Assembly: GCF_023091745.1 (NCBI RefSeq) | Contig: NW_026292709.1 | Location: forward strand, 1-64,000 | Length of the DNA: 64,000 bases | Source: Budorcas taxicolor | Taxonomy: Eukaryota > Chordata > Mammalia > Artiodactyla > Bovidae | Reading direction: 5' to 3' | In this document: one piece after another, positions 1 to 9,415 of the stretch | How positions within the stretch are numbered: position 1 is the stretch's first letter | Layout: each line of letters opens with the position of its first letter | Notes under the pieces: model-generated | What the model saw: only the letters and a program-made list of their open reading frames with translations | Databases searched by the model: none | Told to the model about the DNA's origin: nothing | Made by a program: the position numbers and the translations under genes

Positions 1-281
1 CTCTGCCGGGGAGCAGAGCGCTAGGGACATGACGTCTGTCAGGCACCTTCTGGGCGCCCACGGAGTCAGCCTCCGGGAGTGTGGGGCTGCAGACCACAGC
101 CAGGGGGACCTGGGAGCCTTGTGCTCTCCGTGCGGCGCTGAGTCTGGGCGGCCAAGCAACCGCTGGTGGAGCCCTGCACTTGCCCTCCCCTCCCCTCTAC
201 GAGAGGCCTCACTGCCTGGAGGGCTCGGCAGTGTGCAAGCCACCGGCTCCTAAGCCTTCCCCAAGGACGCCCGGGGCCTAG
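1..281 (+). repeat. Partial B monomer at left window edge
   Basis: Base 1 aligns with 1408 of the first full B monomer, so this is the last 279 consensus positions of a B monomer. It is 281 bp long because of two single-base insertions in homopolymers: a fifth G in the run at 103-107 and an extra C near 215-216. Neither is seen in the later B monomers I compared. Confidence 0.95.
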
Positions 282-985
282 ATGCAAAGGCAAGGCAGGA
301 GTGGAGCTGAGGCCAGGAAGGCGCCAGTGGCCTCTCCCAGCATCGCACAGCCTGCTCCTTCCCGGGCAGCAAGCCTAGCAGCGAGGCAAGCCTGGGCAAG
401 TCTCGCCCAGGGCAGAGCAGCCTCGCGCAAGGCACTTGACTAGATCCGGCCTCTGAGCAGAGCTGGAGCTCTGCCGTCCTGGAGGCACACTCGGCTCGGC
501 CCAAGCAGGGCTTGCAGCTGCACGCGGCTTGGCTCCCTCGACTCTTCCAAGGAGGCTCGCTTCCAAGCGGACCGTGCACTTGGCTTCCAGGCAGGGACGC
601 CCCGCGCCTCCTGCAGGTCTTGGCACAGGGGCTGCTTCCCCTGAGCGGAGGCTGTGGGCGGCAGCCCAGACACGCAGGGGCAGGCCCCCAACCACCTGCA
701 CACGTCTCTGCTGGTGGGGAGAGCACTAGGGAAATGACGTCTGTCAGGCACCTTCTGGGCGCTCACGGAGTCAGCCTCCGGGTGTGTGGGGCTGCAGACC
801 ACAGCCAGGGGCCCTGGGAAGCCTGGTGCTCTCCGTGCTGTGCTGAGTCTGGGCGGCCAAGCGACCGCTGGAGGAGCCCTGCACTTGCCAGTCCCTTCCC
901 TATGACAGAGCTCTCACGGCTGGAGGGCTTGGCAGCGTGCACCCCACCGGCCCCTAAGCCCTCCGCAAGGACGCCTGGGGACTAG
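282..985 (+). repeat. A monomer completing the partial left-hand unit
   Basis: This is a 704 bp type A monomer. It lacks one C at 547-548 (two C instead of three) and has one extra C in the run at 685-689 (five instead of four), so total length is unchanged but the sequence between is shifted by one base. It carries G at the A-monomer marker site (CCAGTCCC) like U1. Confidence 0.95.
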
Positions 986-986
986 G

Positions 987-1031
987 TGCAAAGGCAAGGC
1001 AGGAGTGGAGCTGAGGCCAGGAAGGCGCCAG
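987..1031 (+). repeat. A/B-identical island i, 45 bp (B copy; A copy at 1688-1732)
   Basis: This is the longest stretch with no A/B difference, at the start of each monomer. It begins TGCAAAGGCAAGGC. It includes the point I use as unit boundary. Identity may mean constraint or recent conversion between A and B. Confidence 0.75.
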
Positions 1032-1160
1032 GAGCGTCTGCCTGTCTGGCGCAGCCTGCTCCTTCCCGGGCAGGAAGCCTAGCAGCGAGGCAAGTCTGGG
1101 CAAGGCTCGCCCAGGGCAGAGCAGCCTCACGCCAGCCACTCTGCCAGATCGGGCCTCTGA

Positions 1161-1178
1161 GCAGAGCTGGAGCTCTGC
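1161..1178. repeat. Perfect 8 bp inverted repeat in the B monomer (reference copy)
   Basis: The sequence GCAGAGCT GG AGCTCTGC is a perfect dyad of 8 + 8 bp around GG. It sits in a 30 bp island (1152-1181) identical between A and B, and I saw it unchanged wherever I checked along the array. It could form a short hairpin or be a dimeric protein site; no function is shown by sequence. Confidence 0.85.
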
Positions 1179-1294
1179 CGTACTGGAGGCTCACTGGGCT
1201 CCGCCCAAGGAGTGAGTGCAGACGCACGCAGCTGGGCTGCCTCCTCTTCTCCCGAGGAGGCTCGCTTCCCGCATGCTGTGCGCTAGGCTTCCAG

Positions 1295-1309
1295 GCGGGG
1301 GCGCCCCGC
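1295..1309. repeat. GC-only hairpin in the B monomer (reference copy)
   Basis: GCGGGG GCG CCCCGC can pair as a 6 bp stem with a three-base loop. It contains the 10 bp palindrome GGGGCGCCCC at 1298-1307. The A monomer has GCAGGGACGCCCCGC at the homologous place, which breaks the stem, so this element is B-specific and recurs every 1,405 bp. Confidence 0.75.
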
Positions 1310-1435
1310 GCCCCCTACAGGTCTTGGCTCAGGGGCTGCTTCCCTGGAGCTGGGGCTGCCGGCGGGAGCCCAGACACGCAGGGGCAGGCCCCACCACCTG
1401 CACACGTCTCTGCCGGGGAGCAGAGCGCTAGGGAC

Positions 1436-1464
1436 ATGACGTCTGTCAGGCACCTTCTGGGCGC
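1436..1464 (+). repeat. A/B-identical island iii, 29 bp (B copy; A copy at 2139-2167)
   Basis: This island begins ATGACGTCTGTCAGG and contains the CRE-like octamer TGACGTCT. It is identical in A and B of the reference unit. U18 and U22 break it with TGACATCT in the B copy; the divergent blocks have AGGCAGC in the A copy. Confidence 0.7.
1437..1444 (+). promoter_or_regulatory. CRE-like octamer TGACGTCT (B copy; A copy at 2140-2147)
   Basis: It matches 7 of 8 bases of the known cAMP-response element TGACGTCA and is present in both monomers, so about 90 times in the window. An 8-mer this close is weak evidence in a long GC-rich sequence; only its repetition and its place in a conserved island make it worth recording. 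No transcription is shown. Confidence 0.2.
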
Positions 1465-1485
1465 CCACGGAGTCAGCCTCCGGGA

Positions 1486-1513
1486 GTGTGGGGCTGCAGA
1501 CCACAGCCAGGGG
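1486..1513 (+). repeat. A/B-identical island iv, 28 bp (B copy; A copy at 2189-2216)
   Basis: This island begins GTGTGGGGCTGCAGACC and includes a PstI site (CTGCAG at 1494-1499). It leads into a small inverted repeat, CCAGG GGA CCTGG (1507-1519) in B and CCAGG GGC CCTGG (2210-2222) in A: the stem is the same and the loop base differs. Confidence 0.7.
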
Positions 1514-1551
1514 ACCTGGGAGCCTTGTGCTCTCCGTGCGGCGCTGAGTCT

Positions 1552-1557
1552 GGGCGG
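1552..1557 (+). promoter_or_regulatory. GC-box core GGGCGG (B copy; A copy at 2256-2261)
   Basis: The Sp1-type GC-box core lies in the 21 bp A/B-identical stretch ending in GGGCGGCCAAGC, about 110 bp after the CRE-like octamer in each monomer. Such hexamers are expected by chance in GC-rich DNA, so this is a low-confidence site. Confidence 0.15.
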
Positions 1558-1686
1558 CCAAGCAACCGCTGGTGGAGCCCTGCACTTGCCCTCCCCTCCC
1601 CTCTACGAGAGGCCTCACTGCTGGAGGGCTCGGCAGTGTGCAAGCCACCGGCTCCTAAGCCTTCCCCAAGGACGCCCGGGGCCTAG

Positions 1687-2390
1687 ATGCAAAGGCAAGG
1701 CAGGAGTGGAGCTGAGGCCAGGAAGGCGCCAGTGGCCTCTCCCAGCATCGCACAGCCTGCTCCTTCCCGGGCAGCAAGCCTAGCAGCGAGGCAAGCCTGG
1801 GCAAGTCTCGCCCAGGGCAGAGCAGCCTCGCGCAAGGCACTTGACTAGATCCGGCCTCTGAGCAGAGCTGGAGCTCTGCCGTCCTGGAGGCACACTCGGC
1901 TCGGCCCAAGCAGGGCTTGCAGCTGCACGCGGCTTGGCTCCCTCGACTCTTCCCAAGGAGGCTCGCTTCCAAGCGGACCGTGCACTTGGCTTCCAGGCAG
2001 GGACGCCCCGCGCCTCCTGCAGGTCTTGGCACAGGGGCTGCTTCCCCTGAGCGGAGGCTGTGGGCGGCAGCCCAGACACGCAGGGGCAGGCCCCAACCAC
2101 CTGCACACGTCTCTGCTGGTGGGGAGAGCACTAGGGAAATGACGTCTGTCAGGCACCTTCTGGGCGCTCACGGAGTCAGCCTCCGGGTGTGTGGGGCTGC
2201 AGACCACAGCCAGGGGCCCTGGGAAGCCTGGTGCTCTCCGTGCTGTGCTGAGTCTGGGCGGCCAAGCGACCGCTGGAGGAGCCCTGCACTTGCCAGTCCC
2301 TTCCCTATGACAGAGCTCTCACGGCTGGAGGGCTTGGCAGCGTGCACCCCACCGGCCCCTAAGCCCTCCGCAAGGACGCCTGGGGACTAG
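1687..2390 (+). repeat. Type A monomer, 704 bp (reference copy, U1)
   Basis: This is the A partner of the dimer. A-specific features include TTGACTAGATCCGG near 1841-1854, CAGGGCTTGCAGCTG near 1911-1925 and CCCTATGACAGAGC near 2303-2316. The second marker site is 2296: G here (CCAGTCCC), T in other units (CCATTCCC). CTGCAG (PstI) occurs at 2197-2202, at the position homologous to the B site at 1494-1499, and once more at 2017-2022 only in A. Confidence 0.95.
1862..1879. repeat. Perfect 8 bp inverted repeat in the A monomer (reference copy)
   Basis: The same dyad as at 1161-1178, at the homologous place in the A monomer, so the array carries one about every 700 bp. Flanking island: 1853-1882. 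Confidence 0.85.
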
Positions 2391-5300
2391 GTGCAAAGGC
2401 AAGGCAGGAGTGGAGCTGAGGCCAGGAAGGCGCCAGGAGCGTCTGCCTGTCTGGCGCAGCCTGCTCCTTCCCGGGCAGGAAGCCTAGCAGCGAGGCAAGT
2501 CTGGGCAAGGCTCGCCCAGGGCAGAGCAGCCTCACGCCAGCCACTCTGCCAGATCGGGCCTCTGAGCAGAGCTGGAGCTCTGCCGTACTGGAGGCTCACT
2601 GGGCTCCGCCCAAGGAGTGAGTGCAGACGCACGCAGCTGGGCTGCCTCCTCTTCTCCCGAGGAGGCTCGCTTCCCGCATGCTGTGCGCTAGGCTTCCAGG
2701 CGGGGGCGCCCCGCGCCCCCTACAGGTCTTGGCTCAGGGGCTGCTTCCCTGGAGCTGGGGCTGCCGGCGGGAGCCCAGACACGCAGGGGCAGGCCCCACC
2801 ACCTGCACACGTCTCTGCCGGGGAGCAGAGCGCTAGGGACATGACGTCTGTCAGGCACCTTCTGGGCGCCCACGGAGTCAGCCTCCGGGAGTGTGGGGCT
2901 GCAGACCACAGCCAGGGGACCTGGGAGCCTTGTGCTCTCCGTGCGGCGCTGAGTCTGGGCGGCCAAGCAACCGCTGGTGGAGCCCTGCACTTGCCCTCCC
3001 CTCCCCTCTACGAGAGGCCTCACTGCTGGAGGGCTCGGCAGTGTGCAAGCCACCGGCTCCTAAGCCTTCCCCAAGGACGCCCGGGGCCTAGATGCAAAGG
3101 CAAGGCAGGAGTGGAGCTGAGGCCAGGAAGGCGCCAGTGGCCTCTCCCAGCATCGCACAGCCTGCTCCTTCCCGGGCAGCAAGCCTAGCAGCGAGGCAAG
3201 CCTGGGCAAGTCTCGCCCAGGGCAGAGCAGCCTCGCGCAAGGCACTTGACTAGATCCGGCCTCTGAGCAGAGCTGGAGCTCTGCCGTCCTGGAGGCACAC
3301 TCGGCTCGGCCCAAGCAGGGCTTGCAGCTGCACGCGGCTTGGCTCCCTCGACTCTTCCCAAGGAGGCTCGCTTCCAAGCGGACCGTGCACTTGGCTTCCA
3401 GGCAGGGACGCCCCGCGCCTCCTGCAGGTCTTGGCACAGGGGCTGCTTCCCCTGAGCGGAGGCTGTGGGCGGCAGCCCAGACACGCAGGGGCAGGCCCCA
3501 ACCACCTGCACACGTCTCTGCTGGTGGGGAGAGCACTAGGGAAATGACGTCTGTCAGGCACCTTCTGGGCGCTCACGGAGTCAGCCTCCGGGTGTGTGGG
3601 GCTGCAGACCACAGCCAGGGGCCCTGGGAAGCCTGGTGCTCTCCGTGCTGTGCTGAGTCTGGGCGGCCAAGCGACCGCTGGAGGAGCCCTGCACTTGCCA
3701 TTCCCTTCCCTATGACAGAGCTCTCACGGCTGGAGGGCTTGGCAGCGTGCACCCCACCGGCCCCTAAGCCCTCCGCAAGGACGCCTGGGGACTAGGTGCA
3801 AAGGCAAGGCAGGAGTGGAGCTGAGGCCAGGAAGGCGCCAGGAGCGTCTGCCTGTCTGGCGCAGCCTGCTCCTTCCCGGGCAGGAAGCCTAGCAGCGAGG
3901 CAAGTCTGGGCAAGGCTCGCCCAGGGCAGAGCAGCCTCACGCCAGCCACTCTGCCAGATCGGGCCTCTGAGCAGAGCTGGAGCTCTGCCGTACTGGAGGC
4001 TCACTGGGCTCCGCCCAAGGAGTGAGTGCAGACGCACGCAGCTGGGCTGCCTCCTCTTCTCCCGAGGAGGCTCGCTTCCCGCATGCTGTGCGCTAGGCTT
4101 CCAGGCGGGGGCGCCCCGCGCCCCCTACAGGTCTTGGCTCAGGGGCTGCTTCCCTGGAGCTGGGGCTGCCGGCGGGAGCCCAGACACGCAGGGGCAGGCC
4201 CCACCACCTGCACACGTCTCTGCCGGGGAGCAGAGCGCTAGGGACATGACGTCTGTCAGGCACCTTCTGGGCGCCCACGGAGTCAGCCTCCGGGAGTGTG
4301 GGGCTGCAGACCACAGCCAGGGGACCTGGGAGCCTTGTGCTCTCCGTGCGGCGCTGAGTCTGGGCGGCCAAGCAACCGCTGGTGGAGCCCTGCACTTGCC
4401 CTCCCCTCCCCTCTACGAGAGGCCTCACTGCTGGAGGGCTCGGCAGTGTGCAAGCCACCGGCTCCTAAGCCTTCCCCAAGGACGCCCGGGGCCTAGATGC
4501 AAAGGCAAGGCAGGAGTGGAGCTGAGGCCAGGAAGGCGCCAGTGGCCTCTCCCAGCATCGCACAGCCTGCTCCTTCCCGGGCAGCAAGCCTAGCAGCGAG
4601 GCAAGCCTGGGCAAGTCTCGCCCAGGGCAGAGCAGCCTCGCGCAAGGCACTTGACTAGATCCGGCCTCTGAGCAGAGCTGGAGCTCTGCCGTCCTGGAGG
4701 CACACTCGGCTCGGCCCAAGCAGGGCTTGCAGCTGCACGCGGCTTGGCTCCCTCGACTCTTCCCAAGGAGGCTCGCTTCCAAGCGGACCGTGCACTTGGC
4801 TTCCAGGCAGGGACGCCCCGCGCCTCCTGCAGGTCTTGGCACAGGGGCTGCTTCCCCTGAGCGGAGGCTGTGGGCGGCAGCCCAGACACGCAGGGGCAGG
4901 CCCCAACCACCTGCACACGTCTCTGCTGGTGGGGAGAGCACTAGGGAAATGACGTCTGTCAGGCACCTTCTGGGCGCTCACGGAGTCAGCCTCCGGGTGT
5001 GTGGGGCTGCAGACCACAGCCAGGGGCCCTGGGAAGCCTGGTGCTCTCCGTGCTGTGCTGAGTCTGGGCGGCCAAGCGACCGCTGGAGGAGCCCTGCACT
5101 TGCCAGTCCCTTCCCTATGACAGAGCTCTCACGGCTGGAGGGCTTGGCAGCGTGCACCCCACCGGCCCCTAAGCCCTCCGCAAGGACGCCTGGGGACTAG
5201 GTGCAAAGGCAAGGCAGGAGTGGAGCTGAGGCCAGGAAGGCGCCAGGAGCGTCTGCCTGTCTGGCGCAGCCTGCTCCTTCCCGGGCAGGAAGCCTAGCAG

Positions 5301-8300
5301 CGAGGCAAGTCTGGGCAAGGCTCGCCCAGGGCAGAGCAGCCTCACGCCAGCAACTCTGCCAGATCGGGCCTCTGAGCAGAGCTGGAGCTCTGCCGTACTG
5401 GAGGCTCACTGGGCTCCGCCCAAGGAGTGAGTGCAGACGCACGCAGCTGGGCTGCCTCCTCTTCTCCCGAGGAGGCTCGCTTCCCGCATGCTGTGCGCTA
5501 GGCTTCCAGGCGGGGGCGCCCCGCGCCCCCTACAGGTCTTGGCTCAGGGGCTGCTTCCCTGGAGCTGGGGCTGCCGGCGGGAGCCCAGACACGCAGGGGC
5601 AGGCCCCACCACCTGCACACGTCTCTGCCGGGGAGCAGAGCGCTAGGGACATGACGTCTGTCAGGCACCTTCTGGGCGCCCACGGAGTCAGCCTCCGGGA
5701 GTGTGGGGCTGCAGACCACAGCCAGGGGACCTGGGAGCCTTGTGCTCTCCGTGCGGCGCTGAGTCTGGGCGGCCAAGCAACCGCTGGTGGAGCCCTGCAC
5801 TTGCCCTCCCCTCCCCTCTACGAGAGGCCTCACTGCTGGAGGGCTCGGCAGTGTGCAAGCCACCGGCTCCTAAGCCTTCCCCAAGGACGCCCGGGGCCTA
5901 GATGCAAAGGCAAGGCAGGAGTGGAGCTGAGGCCAGGAAGGCGCCAGTGGCCTCTCCCAGCATCGCACAGCCTGCTCCTTCCCGGGCAGCAAGCCTAGCA
6001 GCGAGGCAAGCCTGGGCAAGTCTCGCCCAGGGCAGAGCAGCCTCGCGCAAGGCACTTGACTAGATCCGGCCTCTGAGCAGAGCTGGAGCTCTGCCGTCCT
6101 GGAGGCACACTCGGCTCGGCCCAAGCAGGGCTTGCAGCTGCACGCGGCTTGGCTCCCTCGACTCTTCCCAAGGAGGCTCGCTTCCAAGCGGACCGTGCAC
6201 TTGGCTTCCAGGCAGGGACGCCCCGCGCCTCCTGCAGGTCTTGGCACAGGGGCTGCTTCCCCTGAGCGGAGGCTGTGGGCGGCAGCCCAGACACGCAGGG
6301 GCAGGCCCCAACCACCTGCACACGTCTCTGCTGGTGGGGAGAGCACTAGGGAAATGACGTCTGTCAGGCACCTTCTGGGCGCTCACGGAGTCAGCCTCCG
6401 GGTGTGTGGGGCTGCAGACCACAGCCAGGGGCCCTGGGAAGCCTGGTGCTCTCCGTGCTGTGCTGAGTCTGGGCGGCCAAGCGACCGCTGGAGGAGCCCT
6501 GCACTTGCCATTCCCTTCCCTATGACAGAGCTCTCACGGCTGGAGGGCTTGGCAGCGTGCACCCCACCGGCCCCTAAGCCCTCCGCAAGGACGCCTGGGG
6601 ACTAGGTGCAAAGGCAAGGCAGGAGTGGAGCTGAGGCCAGGAAGGCGCCAGGAGCGTCTGCCTGTCTGGCGCAGCCTGCTCCTTCCCGGGCAGGAAGCCT
6701 AGCAGCGAGGCAAGTCTGGGCAAGGCTCGCCCAGGGCAGAGCAGCCTCACGCCAGCAACTCTGCCAGATCGGGCCTCTGAGCAGAGCTGGAGCTCTGCCG
6801 TACTGGAGGCTCACTGGGCTCCGCCCAAGGAGTGAGTGCAGACGCACGCAGCTGGGCTGCCTCCTCTTCTCCCGAGGAGGCTCGCTTCCCGCATGCTGTG
6901 CGCTAGGCTTCCAGGCGGGGGCGCCCCGCGCCCCCTACAGGTCTTGGCTCAGGGGCTGCTTCCCTGGAGCTGGGGCTGCCGGCGGGAGCCCAGACACGCA
7001 GGGGCAGGCCCCACCACCTGCACACGTCTCTGCCGGGGAGCAGAGCGCTAGGGACATGACGTCTGTCAGGCACCTTCTGGGCGCCCACGGAGTCAGCCTC
7101 CGGGAGTGTGGGGCTGCAGACCACAGCCAGGGGACCTGGGAGCCTTGTGCTCTCCGTGCGGCGCTGAGTCTGGGCGGCCAAGCAACCGCTGGAGGAGCCC
7201 TGCACTTGCCCTCCCCTCCCCTCTACGAGAGGCCTCACTGCTGGAGGGCTCGGCAGTGTGCAAGCCACCGGCTCCTAAGCCTTCCCCAAGGACGCCCGGG
7301 GCCTAGATGCAAAGGCAAGGCAGGAGTGGAGCTGAGGCCAGGAAGGCGCCAGTGGCCTCTCCCAGCATCGCACAGCCTGCTCCTTCCCGGGCAGCAAGCC
7401 TAGCAGCGAGGCAAGCCTGGGCAAGTCTCGCCCAGGGCAGAGCAGCCTCGCGCAAGGCACTTGACTAGATCCGGCCTCTGAGCAGAGCTGGAGCTCTGCC
7501 GTCCTGGAGGCACACTCGGCTCGGCCCAAGCAGGGCTTGCAGCTGCACGCGGCTTGGCTCCCTCGACTCTTCCCAAGGAGGCTCGCTTCCAAGCGGACCG
7601 TGCACTTGGCTTCCAGGCAGGGACGCCCCGCGCCTCCTGCAGGTCTTGGCACAGGGGCTGCTTCCCCTGAGCGGAGGCTGTGGGCGGCAGCCCAGACACG
7701 CAGGGGCAGGCCCCAACCACCTGCACACGTCTCTGCTGGTGGGGAGAGCACTAGGGAAATGACGTCTGTCAGGCACCTTCTGGGCGCTCACGGAGTCAGC
7801 CTCCGGGTGTGTGGGGCTGCAGACCACAGCCAGGGGCCCTGGGAAGCCTGGTGCTCTCCGTGCTGTGCTGAGTCTGGGCGGCCAAGCGACCGCTGGAGGA
7901 GCCCTGCACTTGCCATTCCCTTCCCTATGACAGAGCTCTCACGGCTGGAGGGCTTGGCAGCGTGCACCCCACCGGCCCCTAAGCCCTCCGCAAGGACGCC
8001 TGGGGACTAGGTGCAAAGGCAAGGCAGGAGTGGAGCTGAGGCCAGGAAGGCGCCAGGAGCGTCTGCCTGTCTGGCGCAGCCTGCTCCTTCCCGGGCAGGA
8101 AGCCTAGCAGCGAGGCAAGTCTGGGCAAGGCTCTCCCAGGGCAGAGCAGCCTCACGCCAGCCACTCTGCCAGATCGGGCCTCTGAGCAGAGCTGGAGCTC
8201 TGCCGTACTGGAGGCTCACTGGGCTCCGCCCAAGGAGTGAGTGCAGACGCACGCAGCTGGGCTGCCTCCTCTTCTCCCGAGGAGGCTCGCTTCCCGCATG

Positions 8301-9415
8301 CTGTGCGCTAGGCTTCCAGGCGGGGGCGCCCCGCGCCCCCTACAGGTCTTGGCTCAGGGGCTGCTTCCCTGGAGCTGGGGCTGCCGGCGGGAGCCCAGAC
8401 ACGCAGGGGCAGGCCCCACCACCTGCACACGTCTCTGCCGGGGAGCAGAGCGCTAGGGACATGACGTCTGTCAGGCACCTTCTGGGCGCCCACGGAGTCA
8501 GCCTCCGGGAGTGTGGGGCTGCAGACCACAGCCAGGGGACCTGGGAGCCTTGTGCTCTCCGTGCGGCGCTGAGTCTGGGCGGCCAAGCAACCGCTGGTGG
8601 AGCCCTGCACTTGCCCTCCCCTCCCCTCTACGAGAGGCCTCACTGCTGGAGGGCTCGGCAGTGTGCAAGCCACCGGCTCCTAAGCCTTCCCCAAGGACGC
8701 CCGGGGCCTAGATGCAAAGGCAAGGCAGGAGTGGAGCTGAGGCCAGGAAGGCGCCAGTGGCCTCTCCCAGCATCGCACAGCCTGCTCCTTCCCGGGCAGC
8801 AAGCCTAGCAGCGAGGCAAGCCTGGGCAAGTCTCGCCCAGGGCAGAGCAGCCTCGCGCAAGGCACTTGACTAGATCCGGCCTCTGAGCAGAGCTGGAGCT
8901 CTGCCGTCCTGGAGGCACACTCGGCTCGGCCCAAGCAGGGCTTGCAGCTGCACGCGGCTTGGCTCCCTCGACTCTTCCCAAGGAGGCTCGCTTCCAAGCG
9001 GACCGTGCACTTGGCTTCCAGGCAGGGACGCCCCGCGCCTCCTGCAGGTCTTGGCACAGGGGCTGCTTCCCCTGAGCGGAGGCTGTGGGCGGCAGCCCAG
9101 ACACGCAGGGGCAGGCCCCAACCACCTGCACACGTCTCTGCTGGTGGGGAGAGCACTAGGGAAATGACGTCTGTCAGGCACCTTCTGGGCGCTCACGGAG
9201 TCAGCCTCCGGGTGTGTGGGGCTGCAGACCACAGCCAGGGGCCCTGGGAAGCCTGGTGCTCTCCGTGCTGTGCTGAGTCTGGGCGGCCAAGCGACCGCTG
9301 GAGGAGCCCTGCACTTGCCAGTCCCTTCCCTATGACAGAGCTCTCACGGCTGGAGGGCTTGGCAGCGTGCACCCCACCGGCCCCTAAGCCCTCCGCAAGG
9401 ACGCCTGGGGACTAG

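Larger units (their letters stand above)
986..1686 (+). repeat. Type B monomer, 701 bp (reference copy, U1)
   Basis: This is the first complete B monomer and a fair consensus for the family. B-specific sequence includes GAGTGAGTGCAG at about 1209-1220, CGCATGCTGTGCGCTAGG at about 1270-1287, a GC hairpin (1295-1309) and TCTACGAGAGGCC near 1602-1614. Position 1137 is the main polymorphic marker: C here (CCAGCCACT), A in many other units (CCAGCAACT). By hand alignment it differs from the neighbouring A monomer at roughly 95 columns, with a few one-base gaps. Confidence 0.95.
986..9415 (+). repeat. HOR units U1-U6, mixed types
   Basis: Units start at 986, 2391, 3796, 5201, 6606 and 8011. Marker pairs (B-site / A-site) are C/G, C/T, C/G, A/T, A/T and C/G. 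Private changes are T to A at 7193 in U5 (GGAGGAGCC, as in the A monomer) and G to T at 8134 in U6 (CTCTCCC). Otherwise the units match the reference copy closely. No gene or other element is present. Confidence 0.93.

Noticed and set aside
1291..1400. G-quadruplex candidates from GGGG runs in the B monomer
   Set aside because: The G runs are separated by loops of mostly more than 7 bases, so no canonical four-run motif is present by reading.
986..1783. 265-codon open frame on the + strand, recurring in nearly every unit
   Set aside because: It starts at GTG, recurs as part of the repeat, and overlaps long open frames on both strands, as expected in stop-poor GC-rich DNA. Changes between units alter residues (P/Q, E/D, A/V, R/W, G/E, A/S) with no sign of protecting the protein, and one-base indels break it in U16 and U37. 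No recognisable domain.
1436..1783. ATG-initiated frame of about 115 codons inside the same frame (MTSVRHLL...)
   Set aside because: Same repeat-derived frame; no family recognised, no conservation pattern, and it runs across the B/A monomer junction.
1687..1850. Short internal subrepeats (GCAAGCCT and GGCAAGG recurring within a monomer)
   Set aside because: Only a few short matches with irregular spacing; not enough to claim an ancestral short repeat unit without alignment statistics.
1960..2000. CENP-B box at TTCCAAGCGGACCG in the A monomer
   Set aside because: The required TTCG and CGGG cores are absent; only a loose resemblance.
1655..2131. 158-codon minus-strand frame repeated in each unit
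   Set aside because: It is a by-product of the A monomer overlapping other frames; the period of 1,405 is not divisible by three, so no frame can continue through the array, and indels or stops alter it in several units.
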